Shown piece after piece: positions 23,401 to 33,330 of a DNA stretch of 64,000 nt (position 1 is its first letter; each line of letters begins with the position of its first letter). The translations under genes and the position numbers were made by a program. This DNA is from Hyposmocoma kahamanoa. Its lineage: Eukaryota > Arthropoda > Insecta > Lepidoptera > Cosmopterigidae. The notes beneath the pieces were generated by a model, which was not told the origin of the DNA, made no database searches, and saw only the letters and a list, made by a program, of their open reading frames with translations. The stretch is from the NCBI RefSeq assembly GCF_003589595.1, contig NW_020653333.1, forward strand, positions 1,943,429 to 2,007,428, in the 5' to 3' direction.

Positions 23401-25088
23401 TGAAGTTTCTTACATAATGTCAAGGACCGTTTGTAGTGTTTCTAATTATACGACCACCACTGATGTCGGTAAGTTAGTTTTTTTTTCGGAAATCTAGTAA
23501 ATAAATCCAAAAGTACAGTTTTTATTCATTGAATTGTGATGTGAATAAGTTCTTGATTGTTAATTAAATATGATTAATTACGACGGCATATTTTTTGTGT
23601 TATGTTTCATTAACTCATTTTTTTTTTCATTAAATCACGCAGCTTAATTAGGTAACAATTAGCCTTAATTCGATGTAATTTCATTCGTTTTTCGGAACCT
23701 ATATATTTTAAAGTATGTAGTAAGTAAGTAGAGAAGGCTCTATTTAGAACTTTATGTATGTAGCATTAGTAACTTAATAAATAAATAAATATTTTATGTG
23801 ACTTAGCACTTCACTGTTAAAGTTTATACCACAGCAAAATTGAGAAACAATGTGGAAAAAAGAAAAGAAAACTAAATTGAATTGGGTACAATTTAGGATG
23901 AAAAAATCTCTACCTCTACTTGGAAGCATAAAAATACAGAGACGATGTTGTGGCCAAGCGTCCGTCTCTCATAAAAATATGTATTTATTTATTAAGTTAC
24001 TAATGCTATATACAAACTTTAAAATAGAGAAGGGAACTTTAAAATATAAAGGTTCCGAAAAACAAATTATATTACAGCGAACCAAGGCAAATTTTAACTA
24101 ATTAAGCTGCTTATTAATGAGTTAATGAGATTAATTATAAAATGGCCACCTTAAAGACATAACGATTTCGATTTGATTTGATTCGATTGTGATGTCATAG
24201 GAGCTAAAAAATGTGACACGTTTGGTATTCATGCAGATCGATCGCGGTTGAGTTTAGATACATGTCTAAATGTCTGTAATACCTACCTACGGTTGGTGAG
24301 AGGCTTGCCTAGTGGTTTGGATTGAAATGGGAGTAAGGGAAGAAATTTGAACCTTTAGGATTTCTGTGAACGTAAATTGTAGCGATTTTTATGACAACTG
24401 AATAACAAAAACATAACGTCAAAAAGAATACAAATTTAAAAGGAATAAAAACTACAGAAAAATATAGAAACTACAATATGTTGGTATGACTAATGTTTGG
24501 CCGGACACAGTGAAACTATACCTACTTATTTTGTACATGTCAATAACTTCTAATAATTAATAGATTCAGGAGTTACTTTGCGGAAGCCCATGTTGATAAA
24601 AATGGAAGTTAATTAATTTGCTACTTCGCGAACCCAGTGAAGGTTAAATCGTGCAAAATAGTTGCGCTTGTGTTGAATATTTTTTCATGCAGTTAACCTT
24701 ATAAAATTAATAAAATAAATAACACAAGTGCAACTACAGTCACAAACACCACCACCAAATATACCCGACACGTGTTTCGCCACTCCACGAGGCATCCTCA
24801 GGGGCTGTTGATTGCTCGATACTCGGCTGAAGAATGAATGGTTTCTTAACAATTAACTTCCATTTTTATGTCAACTTCTATAAAACCTGTGTTTTCACAA
24901 ATAAATTAATTATGAATTATGTTACACCCCGTATGATTTTATACCTATACTTACCATAACAATTTACAATCACAACCGGTTTCTTTCTGGAGTTGCTCCC
25001 AGACTTCTTCATCGGGCCGTTTTTCATGTAGGAGTAGGCGCGCCACTGAACGTATAAGGCGCCTTTTGAATTTGTCCAGCTCCGTCAT
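7210..25088 (-). CDS. SANT-like, RGG-box and SIM-rich nuclear protein, 7 exons, 1975 aa
   Basis: Coding exons in order: 25088-24955, 18653-18497, 17570-17449, 16621-16454, 14831-14750, 14293-13246, 11426-7210. All junctions have GT/AG and matching phase, giving 1975 residues. Residues about 98-215 form a Myb/SANT-like region with DAWTKLTVNYN and LLQKRWYQLKEVTRNNFYHL. About 222-570 is acidic with repeats of an IKxKADDFIxK type. An RGG box (RGRGRGGRGRGRGG) lies near 950, a Cys/His cluster at 1107-1145, and SIM-like motifs IIDLTDDGDD near 1735 and AIVLSDEED near 1169. Likely a nuclear chromatin or transcription factor (inference). No named orthologue recognised. ATG context AAAATGA is good. A paralogue of the last exon lies at 40218-43546. 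Confidence 0.85.
9698..9741. repeat. Perfect 16-bp hairpin inside coding exon 7
   Basis: Left arm CGACAGCAACACTCAC (9698-9713) and right arm GTGAGTGTTGCTGTCG (9726-9741) are exact reverse complements with a 12-nt loop. It sits in the Cys module and accounts for seven residues (QQHSRVL) absent from the two paralogous modules. Confidence 0.9.
11677..13221 (+). mobile_element. Tc1-type (DD34E) transposon, near intact
   Basis: 1545 bp with perfect 29-bp inverted ends beginning CACACATCAAAAGTGTCTAG, flanked by TA on both sides (11675-11676, 13222-13223). Carries one transposase ORF. Sits in intron 6 of the SANT-like gene, antisense to it, and fills most of that intron. Perfect ends and open transposase indicate a recent insertion. 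Confidence 0.92.
11961..12953 (+). CDS. Tc1/mariner DD34E transposase
   Basis: About 330 residues. N-terminal paired-type helix-turn-helix (RAVAFTLNTTQSVISRLWTR), then a second HTH, then DDE domain: FFSDESRF (first Asp), LMHDNARPHTA (second Asp), PDLNPIEHAWD (Glu); 34 residues separate the last two. Cuts and pastes the element at TA sites. ATG at 11961 chosen; an overlapping frame from ATG 11936 (MTSFNPRSDDASR) looks like a lost N-terminus, so a one-base frameshift near 11960 is possible. Confidence 0.9.
   Translation: MMRAVGILEAGSRQRAVAFTLNTTQSVISRLWTRYRMTGSVAERHGGRSRITTRRQDRYIQNTARRNRTMTAMMLVTRLHSSSGLLISDQTIRNRLREVGLRSRRPLRVPPIALCNRRTRLRWAREHRNWEEEDWRYVFFSDESRFGMRPDTRRTRVWRTSGRHERLRYCQEVHPYGGGTIMIWAGIWIGGRTDLIWIRGNLNAQVYAERIVSDVIIPLRGQLGDSFQLMHDNARPHTARVVTRILAEARINVLPWPAQSPDLNPIEHAWDMLQRRAVPSMHTVHTLQQYFDLLQNTWAAIPQSDFDELILSMPNRCNCVIRVNGGNTDY
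13246..14293 (-). CDS. SANT-like gene, exon 6 (acidic repeat region)
   Basis: Acceptor CAACAG before GAATTAATCGTG; a competing AG lies 8 bases upstream but would break the phase. Donor GTAAGT at 13245. Encodes 349 residues, highly acidic. Contains repeats such as DDLIKVKADDFIKNK and DDIIKQKADDFVRK, and ends with two copies of a DDGIE(F/Y)I unit. SIM-like TIDLRLDSDSDE sits at its start. The Tc1 element at 11677-13221 begins only 24 bp beyond the donor. Confidence 0.85.
14750..14831 (-). CDS. SANT-like gene, exon 5
   Basis: Acceptor ATGTTCCAG, donor GTGAGT. With one base completing Lys it reads FPQVITKPFLDWQQMIAKGL and continues to MPHQF, phase 0 at the end. Reading frame chosen because exon 4 leaves two bases; the alternative frame is open too but breaks the phase. 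Confidence 0.75.
15310..15383 (+). other. tRNA-like sequence (degenerate)
   Basis: D-arm-like GGCTTAATTGGCAGAGC and a good T arm GCTGGTTCGAATCCAGC. The acceptor stem pairs only partly and no clean anticodon stem-loop with U33 is found. Probably a tRNA pseudogene or tRNA-derived retroposon head, not a working tRNA. Confidence 0.45.
15644..15818 (+). mobile_element. SINE-A copy 2, 5'-truncated
   Basis: Starts inside the family at GGTGAAATTACAAGCACATC and continues through GATTTAAAGCTCTGAGTGGC to the A-rich end. Lies in intron 4 of the SANT-like gene, antisense to it. Confidence 0.75.
16454..16621 (-). CDS. SANT-like gene, exon 4
   Basis: Acceptor AATTTCAG, donor GTGAGT. Encodes DRQCSPMLLQKRWYQLKEVT, then NNFYHLWYSYRGN: the second and third helices of the Myb/SANT-like region with conserved Trp and the QKRWYQLK recognition-type segment. 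Confidence 0.82.
16745..16950 (+). mobile_element. Retroelement 3'-end fragment with GAT tail
   Basis: Ends CATCAGTGGGACTTATAAAT, then GGTTGAAGATGATGATGAC. A CAGTGGGAC block followed by short GAT repeats resembles the 3' ends of RTE-type LINEs (compare the element at 37436). Coding part absent. Lies in intron 3 of the SANT-like gene. Confidence 0.45.
17449..17570 (-). CDS. SANT-like gene, exon 3
   Basis: Acceptor AATTTCAG, donor GTAAGT. Encodes DDPAPLSELLELVQKYS, then LVDAWTKLTVNYNT, the first helix of the Myb/SANT-like region with its conserved Trp. Leaves two bases completing Asn with exon 4. Confidence 0.82.
18217..18412. mobile_element. GC-rich foldback MITE
   Basis: Inverted ends CACACACATCCAGGGCCGTG... 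and ...CGGATATGTGTG pair over about 45 bp, with a second nested inverted pair (TTGTATGAACT / AGTTCATACAA). Very GC-rich against an AT-rich background. In intron 2 of the SANT-like gene. No ORF. Confidence 0.65.
18497..18653 (-). CDS. SANT-like gene, exon 2
   Basis: Acceptor TTTACAG, donor GTGAGA. Encodes NRMRALTIKKLNRLL, then DWLFFDLVLVHENIDLLGQ; ends in phase 0. The start of the intron on its 3' side holds a GC-rich hairpin element. Confidence 0.8.
18779..19256. mobile_element. Non-coding inverted-repeat element
   Basis: Ends AGGGCGCGTGTCCACGCTAA and the complement of TTAGCGTGTACACGGGCCCT match at 18 of 20 bases and on to about 30 bp. Rich in GTACA/TGTAC words. In intron 1 of the SANT-like gene. 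Superfamily not set; no clear TSD. Confidence 0.55.
19426..19480 (+). repeat. Left arm of a 5.1-kb spaced inverted repeat
   Basis: TGACATGTACAAAATAAGTA, then TAGTTTCACTGTGTCCGG, is repeated inverted at 24473-24542. Both arms point inward, as for terminal repeats of a long composite element in intron 1. Confidence 0.6.
19971..20184. repeat. Foldback repeat (TTTTACTGCATCGTAGGA family)
   Basis: Left arm with GATAAAACTATTCACCTAA and right arm with TTAGGTGAGTAGTTTTATA are imperfect reverse complements over about 60 bp. Related single pieces occur near 6375 and 14900-15020. Confidence 0.55.
20243..20913 (+). mobile_element. hAT element relic with transposase C-terminus
   Basis: Inverted ends TAGAAATGCCACGAA / TAGAGATGCCACGAA and an exact 8-bp duplication GTTTTAAC (20235-20242, 20914-20921), both typical of hAT. 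Internal codons 20379-20755 hold the hAT dimerisation region (SSSVHSERLFSEAGIVYEEK), split by a frameshift near 20600; the rest of the transposase is missing. Confidence 0.88.
21711..23462 (+). mobile_element. Tc1-like transposon relic with IR/DR ends
   Basis: Outer inverted ends CAGTGGTGGTCGTTTAATTA and matching right end; an inner copy of CTAATTAGAAACA lies about 230 bp inside each end (near 21947 and 23220). This gives direct repeats within the inverted repeats, as in some Tc1 elements. Encodes a decayed transposase. In intron 1 of the SANT-like gene. Confidence 0.85.
22081..23115 (+). pseudogene. Tc1-like transposase pseudogene
   Basis: Starts MGKNKSCDASTRQIIVNLHL with an HTH (WTYRRIAEHLNCS). 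A frameshift near 22230 is followed by an in-frame TGA near 22453 where Trp is expected. DDE signatures remain: FSDETKI, QYDNDPKHT, NSPDLNPIENLW. The spacing of the last two residues is 42 instead of 34 because of a 24-bp in-frame insertion forming a hairpin (22821-22857). Not functional. Confidence 0.88.
24473..24542 (-). repeat. Right arm of the 5.1-kb spaced inverted repeat
   Basis: Contains CCGGACACAGTGAAACTATA, then ACTTATTTTGTACATGTCA, the reverse complement of 19426-19480 with a 3-bp indel. Confidence 0.6.
24592..24875. repeat. Small inverted-repeat element
   Basis: GATAAAAATGGAAGTTAATT and AATTAACTTCCATTTTTATG form inverted ends about 23 bp long. Inside is a GC-richer block, ACACGTGTTTCGCCACTCCA then CGAGGCATCCTCAGG, which looks like a dispersed repeat core of unknown family. 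Ends 80 bp from exon 1 of the SANT-like gene. Confidence 0.45.
24955..25088 (-). CDS. SANT-like gene, exon 1 (start codon)
   Basis: ATG at 25088 opens MTELDKFKRRLIRSVARLLL and 44 codons follow to a GTAAGT donor, leaving two bases (TG) that make Trp with exon 2. Helical, basic N-terminus. Followed by a 6.3-kb intron packed with transposons. Upstream start not excluded, but phase and context favour this ATG. Confidence 0.8.
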
Positions 25089-26083
25089 TTTGATCTGTTT
25101 TCAAGATTAATAAATGATGACATGAGAAACTTTAGAGCCGCGTTTACAGTAGTAAAATGGAGTCGAGTTCTTGTTAGGCCTTATAAGACTGATATCCTCT
25201 TGCACTAAACTTATGTAGGTACTTCTTAAACCAATGCTTAAATTGATGAGGCACTCTTAACATAATATATTAAAAGTATCTTTTGCATTAGAAGCACTGA
25301 TTTATGAGACAGGTACTTAAGTTTGGTTCAAGTGGACATATTATGTCTCTATCATCATTATAGTACCGGCAAGCTATGATGGCCGTTTTGACGTTTCGTC
25401 CGCTCATCAAGTTTCATATTAATTCATAACTATCTTGAAGGAGCTAATTGATGTTCGTACATCTTAGACTATGGAAACTAAAGGACATGTTATGTTGACA
25501 TATATAAATCAGACGTTATATTGTATATGATGCATTTCAACGTCGAAAACATAAACATGTTATTATTGTCTTTGTTTAACTATTGCGTGCCGTCTTAAGC
25601 CAAAAGAGAAAGCATTATATTGGTCTGTGTCAAACACGGGAATCGAAAATACGTAACGTCATCTTAAATGCCAACCGTGTCCATTTCGCAGTACATGCGG
25701 CACATGTTACGATTGTCAAAGGGAAGTACATCAAATGTCAAAACAAATGTAACAAATGTAACATTGTACGGACACGTGTTATTTTTCTGTCTATAAATCA
25801 CACCATAGCCCTAATATCTCATTTAATTAGACATATTTAAGTAGTTTATTCATAAACAAAGCGCCAGGTTAAAACTTTGGTTAAAATCTCTGCTCACTAC
25901 ACGTCGGATCCAATAATCGGATCGGGCGTTCGAGTCGGAAATAGCGCTGAGGCGTTTACGATTTTGTTGCCGGTCCGATTGTCTGAACCCAATAGCGAAA
26001 TTTTATCTTGTATCGCGACAAGAGAAGCAAATATACATTAAGTGACAGTATTACGTCGTCCATCTTTTCTTTCTCTACGCCGC
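25089..26083. other. Upstream region of the SANT-like gene
   Basis: Must contain the promoter and 5' UTR of the minus-strand gene. No TATA or initiator could be assigned with confidence. A GC-richer patch with the palindromic CGGATCCAATAATCGGATCG word lies near 25904. No other gene seen. Confidence 0.4.
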
Positions 26084-28799
26084 AAGGGTGTCCCAAAATT
26101 AACACGCCAGAGCGACACTGTGGGTAGGTGAGCTATATACCTACCAGAAAAAAATAATTTGACCTTAGTAAAAGTCTTTTAGTTTTCGAGATATTTGCAG
26201 TTTTTTGGTTTTTTTTTGTTGAGTTTTTTGCTACTATTGCCAGGGTTAGCTCCAGATGGTAGTTGTTTTTATTTTTCAGGTAACCTGAATAGTTTTTCCA
26301 GGTACTGCAACTAATATTTTATCTGATAAATGTCATAAAATGTGAAAAAAGTTATTAATATGGTATACCTCGGTACCCTTGTAAAAAGTTAAACCGCAAC
26401 TTTGAATAGCTAGTATGAAAAAACAATGTATGAAACTGAATTTGCAAATGATCTTAAAAATTGCTCCACTTAATGCAGAATCAGGAATGGTACAATATTA
26501 TTGAGATTTCACAAGTACATAGTCATTTAATTTATTTTTCGTCATAACCACCTAACAGCCTAATCAGTTTCTAAACAAAATTAAATTTAAACTTTTAAAT
26601 TAATTAATTGCTTAGCGCTAGGTAACGGCGCATCAATCTTTTTCCCACGTTGTATTTGTAATAAAGGAGTGAGATAGTTACTAGGTTTTTCTTTCTCTCT
26701 CTGAACTGGTACAAACAAACTGTGACAAATCAAACTTCCCAAAAGCATGCGGATTTAGCTACTAATATCGTGGTAGAGTGCCTTTGTGTGTCGCTTGATT
26801 TGTCGCAGTTTTTACTTAATGGAAAATAAAACAATAAAATTTAAATAATTTAATTTTTATTAGATATTATAGCAAGTGTTCAAACTGCCTCCCTCTGACT
26901 CTAATGCACATGCGACATCTTTTGACGAATGAGCTTCTCAGACGCCTCAAACTCATTTGAGAAATTTCTCGAACTGCTTCATAGACTCGTCGTCGTAGTT
27001 CGGTTTCTGTAATGATAGCTTTGGAGTAACTTTATCTTTTAAGCACCCCCAATAGAAGAAGTCGAGGGGGTTCAGATCAGGTGATCTCGGTGGCCACAAA
27101 ATTGGTCCCAATCGGCCAATCCATCTTCGTGGGAACGTCTGGTCGAGGTGCGTTCGGACGTCGCGAGCGTAGTGGGCTGGACACCCATCATTTTGAAACC
27201 ACATTCTTCGTAGTAATGCTATTGGCACATCTTCGAGAGATTTTAGAGTCGGAGGCAGTTCAACTGGACCAAATATTTCCCCATTGAAAATTCCGGTCCA
27301 TAAATTAATTTTAAACTGGTGTTGGGACCGATCTTCTCTTCTCTCGTACGGGTTCTCTAACTGGCAGCTATGGATATTATGGAGGTTTACATAGCCATCT
27401 CTGCGACATGCTGAGTCATCACTCCACAAAATCGTATTAAAAAAGTTGGGGTCTTCACTGTGCTTTTGAAGCATTTGTTGACAAAACTGTACGCGTTTAG
27501 CGTAATCGCTCGGCAGTAAAGTTTGAACTCTCTGAATATGGTATGTGTGGTATCGGTGCCTTTTTAAAATTCGCTGTGCCGTAGACTTTGAAATGCCAGT
27601 CTGTCTTTCTATCAGGCGAACTGAAGTGGACGGATCTCTTGACACTTCCTGCAAAACTATTTCGTCTGCGACGGTACGAGGTCTGCCTCCACCACGATGG
27701 CCAGGGTTCCTACCCTCTCTGTATGCAGCATCAACTCTTATTATGGTCTCATGGGTCGGTGGCCTACGGTTAGGAAATCTTACCGCATACAATCTTGCTG
27801 CTAATCTTGCATTTAACGATACGATGCCGCGAGCAGAAACACGTCTAGTTTCGTCGTAAATTAGATACATGTCAGCGTAATCACTATGAGTGAATTCGGG
27901 GTTAGCTCCAACGATATTCTGTTGATCTGCCATTTTAACTGTATAAAGGCAGTATCCGGAGGCGCAGCCGTCGATCACACACAAACAACACGGTCCAAAT
28001 AGTAAGCAAATCAGGGTCCAAAGTAATGCCAAGTTGTTGATATGATTACTAAAAAAACTTTTCCGTTCGTTATCAAATCAAAGTCCAAAGTGATGCCAAG
28101 TCGTCGAAAGTGTAGAAACGGAAGCAGCGATAAAACGAAAAACGCGTACGTAGCACAAAACACAAAGGTATGTACTAACGGGTACTACGGGCCCAACCCG
28201 ACCTGATCCCACCTGGCGACCGATACCGACGTAAGAGAGATAACAAATAAGGGTCATACCTCTCGCTCATTTTTTACTACCTGGGGCCTAGCGACGGAGT
28301 AGTTAGTCATAAAGCTCAATAATTTAACACAATTTTTGTTTAGAAACCAATTCAGCTAGTAGGGTGTTGATGTCGAAAAAAAATTAAATGACTAAGTTCT
28401 TGTCAAAAATTTCAATAGTATTGTACAATTCCTGATTCTGCATTAAGTGGAGCAGTTTTTAAAATCGTTTATAAATTAAGTTTCATACAATTTTTTTTCA
28501 CACTAGCTATTCAAAGTTAATGTTTAACTTTTAAGGGTACGAGGTATACCAAATTAATCACTTTTTTCATAATATGGAAAAACTATTCAGAATACTCGAA
28601 AAATAACAACCATCTGGAGCTAACCATGGCAATAATAGCATAAAACCCAACAAAGAGTAGAGTTTTTGCAAAAAAATAAAAAAGGGCCTATATCTCGAAA
28701 ACTAAAAGACTTTTACTAGGGTCAAAATATTTTTTTCTGGTAGGTATATAGCTACCTACCCACAGTGTCGCTCTGGCGTGTTTTTTTTGGGACACCCTG
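26084..28799 (-). mobile_element. DD41D Tc1/mariner-type transposon with about 500-bp TIRs
   Basis: Ends AGGGTGTCCCAAAA / TTTTGGGACACCCT, followed by AACACGCCAGAGCGACACTG in both. The two arms stay alignable for about 500 bp (26084 to about 26590, and about 28325 to 28799). Right flank is TA. Encodes one transposase on the minus strand. Most relatives have short ends; these are unusually long. Confidence 0.88.
26867..27933 (-). pseudogene. DD41D transposase, one frameshift
   Basis: From ATG 27933 (MADQQNIVGANPEFTHSDYA): HTH regions (GRPRTVADEIVLQEVSRDPS, GISKSTAQRILKRHR), then TILWSDDS (first Asp), WFQNDGCPAHY (second Asp), SPDLNPLDFFYWG (third Asp); 41 residues separate the last two. Frame is lost near 27030 by one missing base; in the next frame the expected C-terminus resumes (RRLRSSFVKRCRMCIRVRGR, QFEHLL) to a stop at 26867. 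The open frame otherwise reaches upstream to 28032. Confidence 0.88.
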
Positions 28800-28990
28800 T
28801 AAATAGAGCCTTATAGTCCTTCGAAATCAGGTAGTGTAATAAGCGCTTTAACAGTCCTTTAAACTGTCAAACCTTTTTGTTCCATTTCCTCATCTACATT
28901 GAATTCCCTCTTCCTACTACTGTACAGCTTATCTTGTCATCGAATAATCCTATTATCTATATGTTTCGCTTCGTTATAGTTCGTCTAGGA

Positions 28991-29289
28991 GAGATAGAGC
29001 TCCTCGTCAAAGAGTTCGTCCAGGGAAGTACTGCCACCTTACCTATTTCTGCCGCCAAGCAGTAATGTTAGCATTACTGTGTTCTGGTTTTTGAAGGGTA
29101 AGGGTGCTGATTAATAATAATAATTACAGGCACAAGGGACTTGTCAACTTATGTCTCAAAGTGACGGGCGCAGTGGCAGTTCGCTGCATATCTTTGTGAT
29201 TTAAAGCTCTGAGTGGCAATCCGAATGTAATGGACAGGCGTGAAGCTTACCACTAGTTCGTCCCGTCACTTGATATTATAAAAAAATAT
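28991..29289 (+). mobile_element. SINE-A copy 3
   Basis: Full-length copy from TAGAGCTCCTCGTCAAAGAG to the A-rich tail after CACTTGATATTATAAAA. A small AT insertion follows AGGGTGCTG. Confidence 0.8.
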
Positions 29290-32093
29290 ATATAACTTGT
29301 AACTTTAATTGTATCAAATTATAAATACTTGTATACCTTATTATATTTGTATTTTTGTTTGTCAATGTACCTATTTCTATTTGAATAACCTTGATCGTAC
29401 TTCTCTAATACTTTCTTCCTAATTATTTTTCCTTTCCAATGTTTTCCGTAAATAAGTTTCCCCGTTTTGCAGTGGCTGTACCTATCCTTGCCAGAAACAA
29501 GAAAAGAGTGACCTTTTTTACTTATAAAACCATTACATGTAAGTAGGTACCTGTCTAGGTTTAGTTTTTCCTTCTAAAGTGGTCTAAAAACCATTAACAA
29601 ATGTTAAAAAAAACTTATTGCTACTCTCTATGCATAGGACAATTTCATAATTTCACAGCAATCATGATAAAGTATTGTAATAATATGTAATTGCGAATGT
29701 ATAAAATGTCCTATAAAAGAAGTGACTATTACAACCAACAAGTAAGCGCTTTAAGCACTTGGTTCATATCTATCCAATATAAAAAGAATCCTAACATAAT
29801 CCACCTGTCATAGAAATAACAAACAACACGATTATGGTCAGGGATCGAGTTAAAATGAACGCGCTCCAAAGATACGTGGAAGGAAATCAGCCGATGTAAC
29901 GCTTTGTTACAGCGCTTGTATTTCCGTTATTTAGGGACCAGTTTGCTAAAGCGCTGTTTACCGGAGCCATATTGACATTTACGTACCCGACTAAAGACCA
30001 CAAAGTAATCAAAAAGGAGTGAGATTTATTTTTACCATTTAAAAATGGTTCGTTGAACTTGTATGAAATATCGGCTTATAACTATTTTTAAAATACATAT
30101 TATAAGTAGTTATTTTTAACTCTTCCACATAGTCATATTTTGGTAAACTAGCCAGGTAAAATTTATTTTACAAATACGTGCTAAATAGTTTACGTCACTA
30201 AAGAAAATTTGTACCTATGCAACGCAAACTAAGTTTCTTTGTATTATTCATTTGCTTGTTTCCCTAACTTTAGTAGATAACTACTGAATCAAAAAAAAAA
30301 TACATCGATATGCATTGTTATCCATAAATATTGAAACCTTTACACTTTGACACTATCCTAAATCGTTACTAACATTTGGATTATGTTATGATTAGATACT
30401 ATCGCCGTTCGTTTTGTTTACTAGTAAATTATTATAAACTCTACATAGGTTCTGAGCGCGTCGGGGTATCTGCTATAGTCTTTTTTTTTATTACAAAAAC
30501 TGACAACTCGTAATGTCACTTTGAAAACTATGTTGCCATGTTTATTAATTGATTTATTCAAACAACTCCACTAACTCCATGAACTCCATAAACTTGCTGA
30601 AACATAATCAATAAAAAATAAACGTTCAAATAGTTTTACTTGAATTGGCTACACAACATCTCATTTATATTTTAGTCTCTACATGCTTGTATCATTTTTC
30701 TATTATAAAATTCTTGATTTAAAAAAATACAAATCATTATTAACAAGATGCAATATTAACTTGATGACCTATTGGGTGACGCGGTGAAGTTTAAATCACC
30801 ATTTTTTATTTCACCAATAACTTGCAAGGCACTAATGGTAAGTTTATTACCTCTAATCTAATTATCAATCCGACTTGTGTAAGTTTGACAACGTGTTTAA
30901 CAAAGTTGTTAATTTATGAAACGATCACGCTGTACAATAATAAAAATGAAGTATACAAGATTATACAACTTTTTCGAAAACTATACTTATTAAATGTGTT
31001 TTTCAATTTACGTTCACAATGGTTATATTAATGTAACGCTTAGTACTTACTATATTTTAAACGGTGTTGATATTACATTGCGTAGTCAAATGTTATTGAT
31101 TAATAATGGCTTATTTAGTGCGTTCAATTTTCATTCTTTAAATATAAAACTCATTTTATAAATTAACTTATCGAAATTATAATTTATAATATAGAAATCC
31201 TTAAAACTTATCCTGAAATATTATTCATACAGAACCCTCCGTAAAAAGCAAGGTAAAATTTTAATTAACCTGGCAACACAGACCGCTGCGCGATTGTATT
31301 GCATTGACAGAACGGCATTCGACCGTGCCACACGTCTGCACGTCATCGCTGAAGAAAATAAAATAATGCAAAACATCTTGCCATCCGTCTGTCCATTACG
31401 AACAGAACAGCTATAGTAAAAGGACGCGACGACTTGAGCAGCTCATAATTAAATAGAACTATCACGTAATAACAACATAGACTAATACAAATTGTATCCA
31501 AATCACTATTATTTACCTATTATCTCAGCTACGGGTGAATTCTTCGTAATAAGAACATGGCACTAAAAAAATACGACGTCACGACTGAGTTACCGACGAT
31601 GTTTTAGATCACAAAAAAATTTTGGTAGCGACAGTCCTCAGAGATGTGCACTGCATGACGTTTGGACACAAAATGGCGATATTCCGGCGAACGCGTGGCG
31701 CGGAAAGCACATCGAGCTGGCGACATTGGTGCAAAAGAGTAAAATGATTGTGTTCTCTTTCACACTCGTGCAAGCGGCGAAAACTGGTAGGGGCAGAGGC
31801 ACGTTGAACGAAAAAGGTTTTATTATTATTCAGCGGTTACACACCACGCCGAAAGACGTGTTTTGCTATTGTGATGACTACAATCACAAAATATTGGTTT
31901 TACTTTTATAATAGGTATAGATACCTCTGGTAACCGAACCGATTTTGTCCGGCACTCAATATTTTTTTAGTTAGCAGTCTCTGATAGCTAACATTGTTAT
32001 ATTTATTTTACCTTGTTGGGTAACATTCCGTATTTCAAAACAAGGTGAATTAGTAAAAACAATGTGATAGTATAGAGATATACTAGTTTACTA
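29290..32093. other. Intergenic, AT-rich, no gene seen
   Basis: No long or recognisable ORF on either strand. A GC-richer patch at 31260-31440 has no identified content. No tRNA or clear inverted-repeat element was found by eye. Confidence 0.4.
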
Positions 32094-32299
32094 GTAGCAG
32101 TAGAGCTCCTTGTGAAAGAGTTCGTCTAAGTAAGTCTTGCCGCGAAGCCGGTGAATGTCAGACTTGTCAAGTTACAAAAATTGTCTCGGGTTTTGCGACT
32201 CATAGCTCTGAGTGGCACTACAAGTGCTATGGACAGGGGTGTTGCTTACCACAAGGCGCACGACTTCTTCGTCCTTCACTTGATAGCATCATAAAAAAA
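32094..32299 (+). mobile_element. SINE-A copy 4, internally deleted
   Basis: Starts TAGCAGTAGAGCTCCTTGTG and ends CACTTGATAGCATCATAAAA, but about 100 bp of the central part, including the GTAAGGGTGCT block, is missing. Confidence 0.75.
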
Positions 32300-32859
32300 A
32301 CTGAAGTAGATACAAATTAGGGAAGAACGAGCGTAAAGCGCAAAAGCCAATTTACAAGTAAAAAACAAAAATTAAAAAACATTTCATTTTATTTTTATAC
32401 TTATTAACTATGTTTGCGTTAAAATTCTATATTGTGGCAAATCCAACCTTTATACAACAAAAAGTCCAATATTAATGTGCTCTTTCATGGCTGTACAATA
32501 ATTTATTTACAAAAAATTGTCAAAGCAAGCAATAAATCGACCAGTGACATAAATATATCTAGGCTTGCCCAAGTTGCACCACAGCGTCGTCGCGTAGTTC
32601 AAAGTCATATAACAATAATTATTAAATATAATTTGTTTAAGTTTCGCTTCAAAAAGTACATTAGCTACATTGATCGATATAAATACGTACTAGCCACAGG
32701 TACCTACCTACCTACGTGAGCGATAACGGGAAGAGTGAGAGCGGCCGTGACGCAATCCGCCGTACGGCCTTGAATAGTCATTTACTGCTCACGATACCGA
32801 TACGACCGCAATGCGACTTTGGAACTGAAAATGCGGTAGTAATAGGGTCGATTTCACTT
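32300..32859. other. Intergenic, no gene seen
   Basis: AT-rich, with a GC-richer stretch near 32715-32820. Nothing recognised. Confidence 0.35.
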
Positions 32860-33330
32860 TCGGAATAAAAATGACACTTTTCGAATGATTTTTGAAAAAT
32901 CTTTTTTCTTAAAACTTTAAGATATTATACGCATAAAGAAGAAATAAAGTTAATGGTTTTGAAATCAGACATTTATTCAAATTATATATGCAACAAAAAA
33001 CTAAATTTTTGGTCACATGAATGAAATAACGGTAACGTGAATGGTTTTTCTCTTATACCGTAATGAGATGACAAACACATGAATAAAATATTTAAGACAC
33101 AAACATTGAAGTAACTTCATGTAAATTAGGTAGTAAAATGATCGTATTTTCTTTCCTTCATTCTTGATTTCTTCATAGTAATTGTATTCATTTTTATTTA
33201 TTAATAATTAATAATCAGTCTTTCGTTTTGTCGGTTTTATGCAATATTATTAATTGTTAACTTGTTTTTAATATATTTTGTACTACTATTCTAATCTTAA
33301 ATCTAAGAGTGAACACACGACGACTTTTAG

